64,000 nucleotides of DNA from Glandiceps talaboti (taxonomy: Eukaryota; Hemichordata; Enteropneusta; Spengelidae): the NCBI RefSeq assembly GCF_964340395.1, contig NC_135557.1, forward strand, positions 3,508,216 to 3,572,215, given 5' to 3'. Both the position numbers and the translations under genes were made by a program. This document shows positions 27,440-40,065 of the stretch, piece by piece (position 1 is the stretch's first letter; each line of letters starts with the position of its first letter). The notes below the pieces were generated by a model, which worked only from the letters and a program-made list of their open reading frames with translations, searched no databases and had not been told where the DNA came from.

Positions 27440-30400
27440 TCAGCTACAACCTACTTGTGACACAAGGTTGTCACTACTTGTCATGTGCTTAGTACTGACG
27501 AAAGACCCTTTAGTTAACATGTACTTTCCATTGGTGAAGGAAAACAATATTGGGCAACAAAACCTAATGACCATTTTCAGTAATTTGATAATTCCAAAAT
27601 CTTCACTTACTTCTTCTGCTTCTTGATTGAATGTCTGATCTCCATCTGTCATCTGTGTTCGTGCCATCTTCCTTGGGCTTGGGGTTCCATCCTGAAAGGA
27701 ATGAATCAAACAATACAGTATAAACTTATTGATGGAATGAAATAACAGTCATTTAGATTTTAATATTTACTCTTATAATTACCACTACTCAATTTAACCT
27801 TTTTGAAAAGGTACTACCACTGATAATAAAGTTATTCTAATCACCAAAATATTACTTCATTCAGCTACATTCTACTTTTGACACAAGGTTGTCACTTCTT
27901 GTCATGTGCTCTGTACTGACAAAAGACCCTTTAGTTAACTTGTACTTTCCATTGGTGAAGGACAAATAATTTTGGGCAACAAAACCTAATGACCATTTTC
28001 AGTAATTCTACAATTCCAAACTCTTCACTTACTTCTTCTGCTTCTTGATTGCCTGTCTGATCTTCATCTGCAATCTGTGTTCGTGCCATCTTCCTTGGCC
28101 TTTGAGTTCCATCCTGAAAGGAATGAATCAAACAATACAGGATAAAATTATTGAAGGAAAGAAATAAAAGTCATTTAGATTCTAAAATTTACACTTAAAG
28201 TTGCCAATACTCAAATTAACCTCTTTGAAAAGATATTACCACTTGTAACGAAATTATGCTAATCTCCCAAATATTACCTCATTCAGCTATAATCTACTTG
28301 TGACATCAGGTTGTCACTACTTGTCATGTGCTTAGTACTGACAAAAGACCCTTTGGTTAACTTGTACTTTCCATTGGTGAAGGAAAAATAATATTGGGCA
28401 ACAAAACCTAATGACCATTTTCAGTAATTTTACAATTCCAAACTCTTCACTTACTTCTTCTGCTTTTTGATTTCCTGTCTGGTCTTCATCTGCCATCTGT
28501 GTTCGTGCCATTTTCCGTGGCCTTGGAGTTCTATCCTGAAAAGAATGAATCAAACAATACAGGATAAACTTATTGATGGAATGAAATAACAGTCATTTCA
28601 ATTTTAATATTTACTCTTGAATTTGTCACTACTCAATTTAACCTTTTTGAAAAGATATTACCACTGATAATAAAGTTATTCTTATCTCAAAAATATTACT
28701 TCATTCAGCTACAATCTACTTGTGACACAAGTTTGTCACTACTTGTCATGTGTTTAATACTGACGAAAGACCCTTTAGTTAACATGTACTTTCCATTGGT
28801 GAAGGAAAACAATATTGGGCAACAAAACCTAATGACCATTTTCAGTAATTTGATAATTCCAAAATCTTCACTTACTTCTTCCGCTTCTTGATTGGCTGTC
28901 TGATCTTCATCTGTCATCTATCTTCGTGCCATCTTCCTTGGCCTTGGGGTTCCATCCTGAAAGGAATTAATCAAACAATACAGTATGAACTTATTGATGG
29001 AATGAAATAACATTCATTTCAATTTTAATATTTACTCTTGAATTTGTCACTACTCAATTTAACCTTTTTGAAAAGATATTACCACTGATAATAAAGTTAT
29101 GCTAATCTTCAAAATATAACATCATTCAGCTACAATCTACTTGTGACACAAGGTTGTCACTACTTGTCATGTGCTTAGTACTGACAAAAGACCCTTTAGT
29201 TAACTTGTACTTTCCATTGGTGAAGGTAAACAATATTGAGCAACAAAACCTAATGACCATTTTCAGTAATTTTACAATTCCAAAATCTTCACTTACTTCA
29301 TTCGCTTCTTGATTTGCTGTCTGATCTTCATCTGTCATCTGTGTTCGTGCCATCTTCCTTGGCCTTGGGGTTCCATCCTGAAAGGAATTAATCAAACAAT
29401 ACAGTATGAACTTATTGATGGAATGAAATAACAGTCATTTCAATTTTAAAATTTACTCTTAAAGTTGTCACTACTCAATTTAACCTTTTTAAAAAGATAT
29501 TACCACTGATAATAAAGTTATTCTAATCTCCAAAATATAACTTCATTCAGCTAAAATCTACTTGTGACACAAGGTTGTCACTACTTGTCATGTGCTTAGT
29601 ACTGACAAAAGACCCTTTAGTTAACTTGTACTTTCCATTGGTGAAGAAAAAAACAATATTTGGCAACAAAACCTAATGACAATTATCAATAATTTTACAA
29701 TTCCAAAATCTTCACTTACTTCTTCCGCTTCTTGATTGGCTGTCTGATCTTCATCTGTCATCTATCTTCGTGCCATCTTCCTTGGCCTTGGGGTTCCATC
29801 CTGAAAGGAATTAATCAAACAATACAGTATGAACTTATTGATGGAATGAAATAACAGTCATTTCAATTTTAATATTTACTCTTGAATTTGTCACTACTCA
29901 ATTTAACCTTTTTGAAAAGATATTACCACTGATAATAAAGTTATGCTAATCTTCAAAATATAACATCATTCAGCTACAATCTACTTGTGACACAAGGTTG
30001 TCACTACTTGTCATGTGCTTAGTACTGACAAAAGACCCTTTAGTTAACTTGTACTTTCCATTGGTGAAGGAAAACAATATTGAGCAACAAAACCTAATGA
30101 CCATTTTCAGTAATTTTACAATTCCAAAATCTTCACTTACTTCTTTCGCTTCTTGATTTGCTGTCTGATCTTCATCTGTCATCTGTGTTCGTGCCATCTT
30201 CCTTGGCCTTGGGGTTCCATCCTGAAAGGAATGAATCAAACAATACAGTATGAACTTATTGATGGAATGAAATAACAGTCATTTCAATTTTAATATTTAC
30301 TCTTAAAGTTCTCACTTCTCAATTTAACCTTTTTGAAAAGATATTACCACTGATAATAAAGTTATGCTAATCTATAAAATATAACTTCATTCAGCTACAA

Positions 30401-33400
30401 TCTACTTGTGACACAAGGTTGTCACTACTTGTCATGTGCTTAGTTCTGACAAAAGACCCTTTAGTTAACTTGTACTTTCCATTGGTGAAGGAAAACAATA
30501 TTGGGCAACAAAACCTAATGACCATTTTCAGTAATTTTACAATTCCAAAATCTTCACTTACTTCTTCCGCTTCTTGATTGGCTGTCTGATCTTCATCTGT
30601 CATCTATCTTCGTGCCATCTTCCTTGGCCTTGGGGTTCCATCCTGAAAGGAATGAATCAAACAATACAGTATGAACTTATTGATGGAATGAAATAACAGT
30701 CATTTCAATTTTAATATTTACTCTTAAAGTTGTCACTACTCAATTTAACCTTTTTGAAAAGATATTACCACTGATAATAAAGTTATGCTAATCTCCAAAA
30801 TATTACTTAATTCAGCTACAACCTACTTGTGACACAAGGTTGTCACTACTTGTCATGTGCTTAGTACTGACGAAAGACCCTTTAGTTAACATGTACTTTC
30901 CATTGGTGAAGGAAAACAATATTGGGCAACAAAACCTAATGACCATTTTCAGTAATTTGATAATTCCAAAATCTTCACTTACTTCTTCTGCTTCTTGATT
31001 GAATGTCTGATCTCCATCTGTCATCTGTGTTCGTGCCATCTTCCTTGGGCTTGGGGTTCCATCCTGAAAGGAATGAATCAAACAATACAGTATAAACTTA
31101 TTGATGGAATGAAATAACAGTCATTTAGATTTTAATATTTACTCTTATAATTGCCACTACTCAATTTAACCTTTTTGAAAAGGTACTACCACTGATAATA
31201 AAGTTATTCTAATCACCAAAATATTACTTCATTCAGCTACATTCTACTTTTGACACAAGGTTGTCACTTCTTGTCATGTGCTCTGTACTGACAAAAGACC
31301 CTTTAGTTAACTTGTACTTTCCATTGGTGAAGGACAAATAATTTTGGGCAACAAAATCTAATGACCATTTTCAGTAATTCTACAATTCCAAACTCTTCAC
31401 TTACTTCTTCTGCTTCTTGATTGCCTGTCTGATCTTCATCTGCAATCTGTGTTCGTGCCATCTTCCTTGGCCTTTGAGTTCCATCCTGAAAGGAATGAAT
31501 CAAACAATACAGGATAAACTTATTGAAGGAAAGAAATAAAAGTCATTTAGATTCTAAAATTTACACTTAAAGTTGCCAATACTCAAATTAACCTCTTTGA
31601 AAAGATATTACCACTTGTAACGAAATTATGCTAATCTCCCAAATATTACCTCATTCAGCTATAATCTACTTGTGACATCAGGTTGTCACTACTTGTCTTG
31701 TGCTTAGTACTGACAAAAGACCCTTTGGTTAACTTGTACTTTCCATTGGTGAAGGAAAAATAATATTGGGCAACAAAACCTAATGACCATTTTCAGTAAT
31801 TTTACAATTCCAAACTCTTCACTTACTTCTTCTGCTTTTTGATTTCCTGTCTGGTCTTCATCTGCCATCTGTGTTCGTGCCATTTTCCGTGGCCTTGGAG
31901 TTCTATCCTGAAAAGAATGAATCAAACAATACAGGATAAACTTATTGATGGAATGAAATAACAGTCATTTCAATTTTAATATTTACTCTTCAATTTGTCA
32001 CTACTCAATTTAACCTTTTTGAAAAGATATTACCACTGATAATAAAGTTATTCTTATCTCAAAAATATTACTTCATTCAGCTACAATCTACTTGTGACAC
32101 AAGTTTGTCACTACTTGTCATGTGCTTAGTACTGACGAAAGACCCTTTAGTTAACATGTACTTTCCATTGGTGAAGGAAAACAATATTGGGCAACAAAAC
32201 CTAATGACCATTTTCAGTAATTTGATAATTCCAAAATCTTCACTTACTTCTTCCGCTTCTTGATTGGCTGTCTGATCTTCATCTGTCATCTATCTTCGTG
32301 CCATCTTCCTTGGCCTTGGGGTTCCATCCTGAAAGGAATTAATCAAACAATACAGTATGAACTTATTGATGGAATGAAATAACAGTCATTTCAATTTTAA
32401 TATTTACTCTTGAATTTGTCACTACTCAATTTAACCTTTTTGAAAAGATATTACCACTGATAATAAAGTTATGCTAATCTTCAAAATATAACATCATTCA
32501 GCTACAATCTACTTGTGACACAAGGTTGTCACTACTTGTCATGTGCTTAGTACTGACAAAAGACCCTTTAGTTAACTTGTACTTTCCATTGGTGAAGGTA
32601 AACAATATTGAGCAACAAAACCTAATGACCATTTTCAGTAATTTTACAATTCCAAAATCTTCACTTACTTCATTCGCTTCTTGATTTGCTGTCTGATCTT
32701 CATCTGTCATCTGTGTTCGTGCCATCTTCCTTGGCCTTGGGGTTCCATCCTGAAAGGAATTAATCAAACAATACAGTATGAACTTATTGATGGAATGAAA
32801 TAACAGTCATTTCAATTTTAAAATTTACTCTTAAAGTTGTCACTACTCAATTTAACCTTTTTAAAAAGATATTACCACTGATAATAAAGTTATTCTAATC
32901 TCCAAAATATAACTTCATTCAGCTAAAATCTACTTGTGACACAAGGTTGTCACTACTTGTCATGTGCTTAGTACTGACAAAAGACCCTTTAGTTAACTTG
33001 TACTTTCCATTGGTGAAGAAAAAAACAATATTTGGCAACAAAACCTAATGACAATTATCAATAATTTTACAATTCCAAAATCTTCACTTACTTCTTCCGC
33101 TTCTTGATTGGCTGTCTGATCTTCATCTGTCATCTATCTTCGTGCCATCTTCCTTGGCCTTGGGGTTCCATCCTGAAAGGAATTAATCAAACAATACAGT
33201 ATGAACTTATTGATGGAATGAAATAACAGTCATTTCAATTTTAATATTTACTCTTGAATTTGTCACTACTCAATTTAACCTTTTTGAAAAGATATTACCA
33301 CTGATAATAAAGTTATGCTAATCTTCAAAATATAACATCATTCAGCTACAATCTACTTGTGACACAAGGTTGTCACTACTTGTCATGTGCTTAGTACTGA

Positions 33401-36400
33401 CAAAAGACCCTTTAGTTAACTTGTACTTTCCATTGGTGAAGGAAAACAATATTGAGCAACAAAACCTAATGACCATTTTCAGTAATTTTACAATTCCAAA
33501 ATCTTCACTTACTTCTTTCGCTTCTTGATTTGCTGTCTGATCTTCATCTGTCATCTGTGTTCGTGCCATCTTCCTTGGCCTTGGGGTTCCATCCTGAAAG
33601 GAATGAATCAAACAATACAGTATGAACTTATTGATGGAATGAAATAACAGTCATTTCAATTTTAATATTTACTCTTAAAGTTCTCACTTCTCAATTTAAC
33701 CTTTTTGAAAAGATATTACCACTGATAATAAAGTTATGCTAATCTATAAAATATAACTTCATTCAGCTACAATCTACTTGTGACACAAGGTTGTCACTAC
33801 TTGTCATGTGCTTAGTTCTGACAAAAGACCCTTTAGTTAACTTGTACTTTCCATTGGTGAAGGAAAACAATATTGGGCAACAAAACCTAATGACCATTTT
33901 CAGTAATTTTACAATTCCAAAATCTTCACTTACTTCTTCCGCTTCTTGATTGGCTGTCTGATCTTCATCTGTCATCTATCTTCGTGCCATCTTCCTTGGC
34001 CTTGGGGTTCCATCCTGAAAGGAATGAATCAAACAATACAGTATGAACTTATTGATGGAATGAAATAACAGTCATTTCAATTTTAATATTTACTCTTAAA
34101 GTTGTCACTACTCAATTTAACCTTTTTGAAAAGATATTACCACTGATAATAAAGTTATGCTAATCTCCAAAATATTACTTAATTCAGCTACAACCTACTT
34201 GTGACACAAGGTTGTCACTACTTGTCATGTGCTTAGTACTGACGAAAGACCCTTTAGTTAACATGTACTTTCCATTGGTGAAGGAAAACAATATTGGGCA
34301 ACAAAACCTAATGACCATTTTCAGTAATTTGATAATTCCAAAATCTTCACTTACTTCTTCTGCTTCTTGATTGAATGTCTGATCTCCATCTGTCATCTGT
34401 GTTCGTGCCATCTTCCTTGGGCTTGGGGTTCCATCCTGAAAGGAATGAATCAAACAATACAGTATAAACTTATTGATGGAATGAAATAACAGTCATTTAG
34501 ATTTTAATATTTACTCTTATAATTGCCACTACTCAATTTAACCTTTTTGAAAAGGTACTACCACTGATAATAAAGTTATTCTAATCACCAAAATATTACT
34601 TCATTCAGCTACATTCTACTTTTGACACAAGGTTGTCACTTCTTGTCATGTGCTCTGTACTGACAAAAGACCCTTTAGTTAACTTGTACTTTCCATTGGT
34701 GAAGGACAAATAATTTTGGGCAACAAAACCTAATGACCATTTTCAGTAATTCTACAATTCCAAACTCTTCACTTACTTCTTCTGCTTCTTGATTGCCTGT
34801 CTGATCTTCATCTGCAATCTGTGTTCGTGCCATCTTCCTTGGCCTTTGAGTTCCATCCTGAAAGGAATGAATCAAACAATACAGGATAAACTTATTGAAG
34901 GAAAGAAATAAAAGTCATTTAGATTCTAAAATTTACACTTAAAGTTGCCAATACTCAAATTAACCTCTTTGAAAAGATATTACCACTTGTAACGAAATTA
35001 TGCTAATCTCCCAAATATTACCTCATTCAGCTATAATCTACTTGTGACATCAGGTTGTCACTACTTGTCTTGTGCTTAGTACTGACAAAAGACCCTTTGG
35101 TTAACTTGTACTTTCCATTGGTGAAGGAAAAATAATATTGGGCAACAAAACCTAATGACCATTTTCAGTAATTTTACAATTCCAAACTCTTCACTTACTT
35201 CTTCTGCTTTTTGATTTCCTGTCTGGTCTTCATCTGCCATCTGTGTTCGTGCCATTTTCCGTGGCCTTGGAGTTCTATCCTGAAAAGAATGAATCAAACA
35301 ATACAGGATAAACTTATTGATGGAATGAAATAACAGTCATTTCAATTTTAATATTTACTCTTGAATTTGTCACTACTCAATTTAACCTTTTTGAAAAGAT
35401 ATTACCACTGATAATAAAGTTATTCTAATCTCCAAAATATTACTTCATTCAGCTACAATCTACTTGTGACACAAGTTTGTCACTACTTGTCATGTGCTTA
35501 GTACTGACGAAAGACCCTTTAGTTAACATGTACTTTCCATTGGTGAAGGAAAACAATATTGGGCAACAAAACCTAATGACCATTTTCAGTAATTTGATAA
35601 TTCCAAAATCTTCACTTACTTCTTCCGCTTCTTGATTGGCTGTCTGATCTTCATCTGTCATCTATCTTCGTGCCATCTTCCTTGGCCTTGGGGTTCCATC
35701 CTGAAAGGAATTAATCAAACAATACAGTATGAACTTATTGATGGAATGAAATAACAGTCATTTCAATTTTAATATTTACTCTTGAATTTGTCACTACTCA
35801 ATTTAACCTTTTTGAAAAGATATTACCACTGATAATAAAGTTATGCTAATCTTCAAAATATAACATCATTCAGCTACAATCTACTTGTGACACAAGGTTG
35901 TCACTACTTGTCATGTGCTTAGTACTGACAAAAGACCCTTTAGTTAACTTGTACTTTCCATTGGTGAAGGTAAACAATATTGAGCAACAAAACCTAATGA
36001 CCATTTTCAGTAATTTTACAATTCCAAAATCTTCACTTACTTCATTCGCTTCTTGATTTGCTGTCTGATCTTCATCTGTCATCTGTGTTCGTGCCATCTT
36101 CCTTGGCCTTGGGGTTCCATCCTGAAAGGAATTAATCAAACAATACAGTATGAACTTATTGATGGAATGAAATAACAGTCATTTCAATTTTAAAATTTAC
36201 TCTTAAAGTTGTCACTACTCAATTTAACCTTTTTAAAAAGATATTACCACTGATAATAAAGTTATTCTAATCTCCAAAATATAACTTCATTCAGCTAAAA
36301 TCTACTTGTGACACAAGGTTGTCACTACTTGTTATGTGCTTAGTACTGACAAAAGACCCTTTAGTTAACTTGTACTTTCCATTGGTGAAGAAAAAAACAA

Positions 36401-37554
36401 TATTTGGCAACAAAACCTAATGACAATTATCAATAATTTTACAATTCCAAAATCTTCACTTACTTCTTCCGCTTCTTGATTGGCTGTCTGATCTTCATCT
36501 GTCATCTATCTTCGTGCCATCTTCCTTGGCCTTGGGGTTCCATCCTGAAAGGAATTAATCAAACAATACAGTATGAACTTATTGATGGAATGAAATAACA
36601 GTCATTTCAATTTTAATATTTACTCTTGAATTTGTCACTACTCAATTTAACCTTTTTGAAAAGATATTACCACTGATAATAAAGTTATGCTAATCTTCAA
36701 AATATAACATCATTCAGCTACAATCTACTTGTGACACAAGGTTGTCACTACTTGTCATGTGCTTAGTACTGACAAAAGACCCTTTAGTTAACTTGTACTT
36801 TCCATTGGTGAAGGAAAACAATATTGAGCAACAAAACCTAATGACCATTTTCAGTAATTTTACAATTCCAAAATCTTCACTTACTTCTTCTGCTTCTTGA
36901 TTGAATGTCTGATCTCCATCTGTCATCTGTGTTCGTGCCATCTTCCTTGGCCTTGGGGTTCCATCCTGAAAGGAATGAATCAAACAATACAGTATGAACT
37001 TATTGATGGAATGAAATAACAGTCATTTCAATTTTAATATTAACTCTTAAAGTTGTCACTACTCAATTTAACCTTTTTGAAAAGATATTACCACTGATAA
37101 TAAAGTTATGCTAATCTTCAAAATATAACTTCATTCAGCTACAATCTACTTGTGACACAAGGTTGTCACTACTTGTCATGTGCTTAGTACTGACAAAAGA
37201 CCCTTTAGTTAACGTTACTTTCCATTGGTGAAGGAAAACAATATTGGGCAACAAAACCTAATGACCATTTTCAGTAATTTTACAATTCCAAAATCTTCAC
37301 TTACTTATTCCGCTTCTTGATTGGCTGTCTGATCTTCATCTGTCATCTATGTTCGTGCCATCTTCCTTGGCCTTGGGGTTCCATCCTGAAAGGATTTAAT
37401 CAAACAATACAGTATGAACTTATTGATGGAATGAAATAACAATCATTTCAATTTTAAAATTTACTCTTAAAGTTGTCACTACTCAATTTAACCTTTTTGA
37501 AAAGATATTACCACTGATAATAAAGTTATGCTAATCTTCAAAATATAACTTCAT
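27440..37554 (-). repeat. 3,372-bp higher-order repeat (8 units), three copies
   Basis: Copies start near 27,440, 30,812 and 34,184. Marker exon blocks at 27,611/30,983/34,355, 28,033/31,405/34,777, 28,455/31,827/35,199, 29,297/32,669/36,041 and 30,141/33,513/36,885 keep the 3,372-bp spacing. Copies 2 and 3 share a TTGTCTTGTGC variant (31,695 and 35,067) absent from copy 1, so they are the most recent duplicates. Confidence 0.9.
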
Positions 37555-38477
37555 TCAGCTACATTTTACTTTTGACACAAGGTTGTCACTACTTGTCATG
37601 TGCTTAGTACTGACGAAAGACCCTTTAGTTAACATGTACTTTCCATTGGTGAAGGAAAACAATATTGGGCAACAAAACCTAATGACCATTTTCAGTAATT
37701 TGATAATTCCAAAATCTTCACTTACTTCTTCTCCTTCTTGATTGAATGTCTGATCTCCATCTGTCATCTGTGTTCGTGCCATCTTCCTTGGCCTTGGGGT
37801 TCCATCCTGAAAAGAATGAATCAAACAATACAGGATAAACTTATTGAAGGAAAGAAATAAAAGTCATTTAGATTCTAAAATTTACACTTAAAGTTGCCAA
37901 TACTCAAATTAACCTCTTTGAAAAGATATTACCATTTGTAACGAAATTATGCTAATCTCCCAAATATTACCTCATTCAGCTATAATCTACTTGTGACACA
38001 AGGTTGTCACTACTTGTCATATGCTCAGTACTGAGAAAAGACCCTACAGTTAACTTGTACTTTCCATTGGTGAAGGAAAAATAATATTGGGCAACAAAAC
38101 CTAATGACCATTTTCAGTAATTTTACAATTCCAAAACCTTCTTCAATTACTTCTTCTGCTTCTTGATTGGCTGTCTGATCTTCATCTGCCATCTGTGTTC
38201 GTGCCATCTTCCTTGGCCTTGAAGTTCCATCCTGAAAGGAATGAATCAAACAATACAGGATAAACTTATTGATGAAATGAAATAAAAGTCATTTAGTTTT
38301 TAATATTTACTCCTAAAGTTGTCACTACTCAATATAAACATTTTGAAAAGATATTACCACTAATAATATAATTATGCTCATCTACAAAATATTACTTCAT
38401 TCAGCTACAATATACTTGTGACATAAGGTTGTCACTACTTGTCATGTGCTTCGTACTGACAAAAGACCCTTTAGTTA

Positions 38478-38505
38478 ACTTGTACTTTCCATTGGTGAAG
38501 GAAAA
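38478..38505. repeat. Target-site duplication, left copy
   Basis: A 28-nt stretch of the array unit from ACTTGTACTTTCC to GGTGAAGGAAAA is repeated after the LINE poly(A) at 42,451-42,478 with one mismatch (C/A). It marks a target-primed insertion into an array unit. The duplication might extend a few bases further, into bases where the units themselves vary. Confidence 0.85.
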
Positions 38506-38643
38506 CAAAATTGTGTCTTTGTCTGTGTATTTGTTGTGCATTTTTTGGAGTGCCCGTTTTTGCTTTTTTGTGTTTTGTCTTTGTGTTATTTGTATTTGGG
38601 TTTCACAGAGCAGTATAAGCAGTGTTGTTATTCTGAATGGAAC

Positions 38644-40065
38644 ATGGAATTTTCCTTTTTAACATTTAATGTCAGAGGGCTCAGAGATTTTAAGAAAAGG
38701 AAGAAAGTTTCAAATTGGTTGAAATCAAAACAGATAGATGTAGTGATGCTCCAAGAAACACACAGTATAGAAAATGATGAAAAATACTGGTCATCACAGT
38801 TTAAAGGTCAATGTTTTTTTGCACATGGAACTACTTTTAGTAGAGGTGTGATGGTTGTTATCAATAATGCATCTCTGAAAATCACTGATGTAATTAAGGA
38901 TGATTTTGGTAGGTTTATATTGATTGTAATAGAAATGGAGGACTCTCCTTGTATCATTCTAAACACCTATGCACCAAATAGAGAGGTGGAACATATGGTC
39001 TTTCTGAGGGAAATCAAACAATTACTGGTCGACCATTTTCCAGATCCGGATAGTGTAATTATTTGGGGTGGAGATTTAAATTTTACAATGGATATTGTTT
39101 TGGACAGGGATGGGGGGAACCCGAAACCATGGAGGATGTCAATAGAGTTATTTGGGGAAATTTTAGATGAATTTGGGCTTATAGATATCTGGCGTCAAAG
39201 GAATCCAAATCTGAAGCAGTTTACTTGGCGTAGACGTCAACCAAACATTCAACAGAGTCGCCTAGATTATTTCATAATTTCACATGAGCTTCAGAATTTT
39301 GTAGAAAATATAGAAATTATTCCTGGTGTTAGTTCAGACCATTCTGCTGTAATTCTACATTTAAAGTATTCAGAACAAAAACATGGACCAGCATATTGGA
39401 AATTTAACTCAAGCCTGGTAAATGATGGAAATTATTGTGAAACACTCCGTGAAAATATAGTTCTCTGGCTGAATAGCTCGACCGAGAGTCAAAACAAATG
39501 TTTCAGATGGGATTACATTAAGTATAAGATTAGAGAATTTACAATTCGCTTTAGTAAAAATAAAGCTAAAGTGAGAAAACAAAAGGTAATTGACCTTGAA
39601 AATCAAGTCAAAACAGCAGAACAGGTTTGTTCTACCAACCCTTCCGATACAGCCTTTCTGACCCTTGAAAAATTTAAGCAGGATCTAGAAGATTATCATG
39701 ACTATCTCACAGAGGGATCAATTGTTCGTTCTCGAGCATTATGGTATGAAAAAGGGGAAAAAAGCAATAAGTATTTTCTTGGGCTTGAAAAATCAAACAA
39801 AAGGAAATCAAGTATAAAGAAATTGAAGAGAAGGGACACTGAAATTTTAAGTGATCCAGGGGAAATTTCAGCAGAAATAAGGAAATTTTATTCAAATTTG
39901 TACTCGCAAAACATTATTGATGTAGGAAATGTTGGAGAGTTCCTGGAAAATCTGAATAATCCAGTTTTACCACATGATTTGCAAAGTTTGTGTGAAGGGA
40001 AAATTGGAGTGGGTGAAGCTTTCAATGTTTTATGCTCTATGAAGGAGATGATGGTCTCACAGTAG
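38644..40065 (+). pseudogene. LINE ORF2, N-terminal part: APE-type endonuclease
   Basis: This part codes for the enzyme that nicks target DNA to prime reverse transcription. Counting from the Met at 38,644 (chosen because MEFSFLTFNVRG is the usual start of this domain; 36 codons upstream are also open), I see Asn9 in FNVRG, Glu38 in LQETH, NTYAPN at 107-112, the GGDLNF motif with Asp144 and Asn146, SRLDYF at 205-210 and Asp232-His233 in SSDHS. All expected catalytic positions of the exonuclease-endonuclease-phosphatase fold are present. The frame then runs through the linker and ends early at a stop at 40,063-40,065, because the bases that should encode the segment before DDGLTVEF are deleted and the frame is shifted. 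Confidence 0.9.

Larger units (their letters stand above)
6961..38505 (-). repeat. Exon-bearing 421-bp tandem array, central segment (~75 units)
   Basis: This is the largest and most homogeneous block. On the minus strand 41 exon blocks are open over 27 codons; their left ends (each 81 nt) are 7,388; 7,810; 8,232; 9,073; 11,605; 12,447; 12,868; 14,133; 14,975; 16,240; 17,503; 18,345; 18,767; 19,188; 20,030; 21,293; 22,135; 22,557; 22,978; 23,820; 24,242; 24,664; 25,927; 26,771; 27,611; 28,033; 28,455; 29,297; 30,141; 30,983; 31,405; 31,827; 32,669; 33,513; 34,355; 34,777; 35,199; 36,041; 36,885; 37,726; 38,151. The block at 38,151 has donor GTAATT instead of GTAAGT. The remaining units carry in-frame stops, mostly TAG at codon 13. 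Rare variants shared at fixed spacing show amplification in multi-unit blocks. Confidence 0.95.

Noticed and set aside
38429-38662. Plus-strand 77-codon ORF spanning the LINE 5' junction
   Set aside because: It joins array intron to LINE 5' sequence; the endonuclease frame beginning at 38,644 explains the region.
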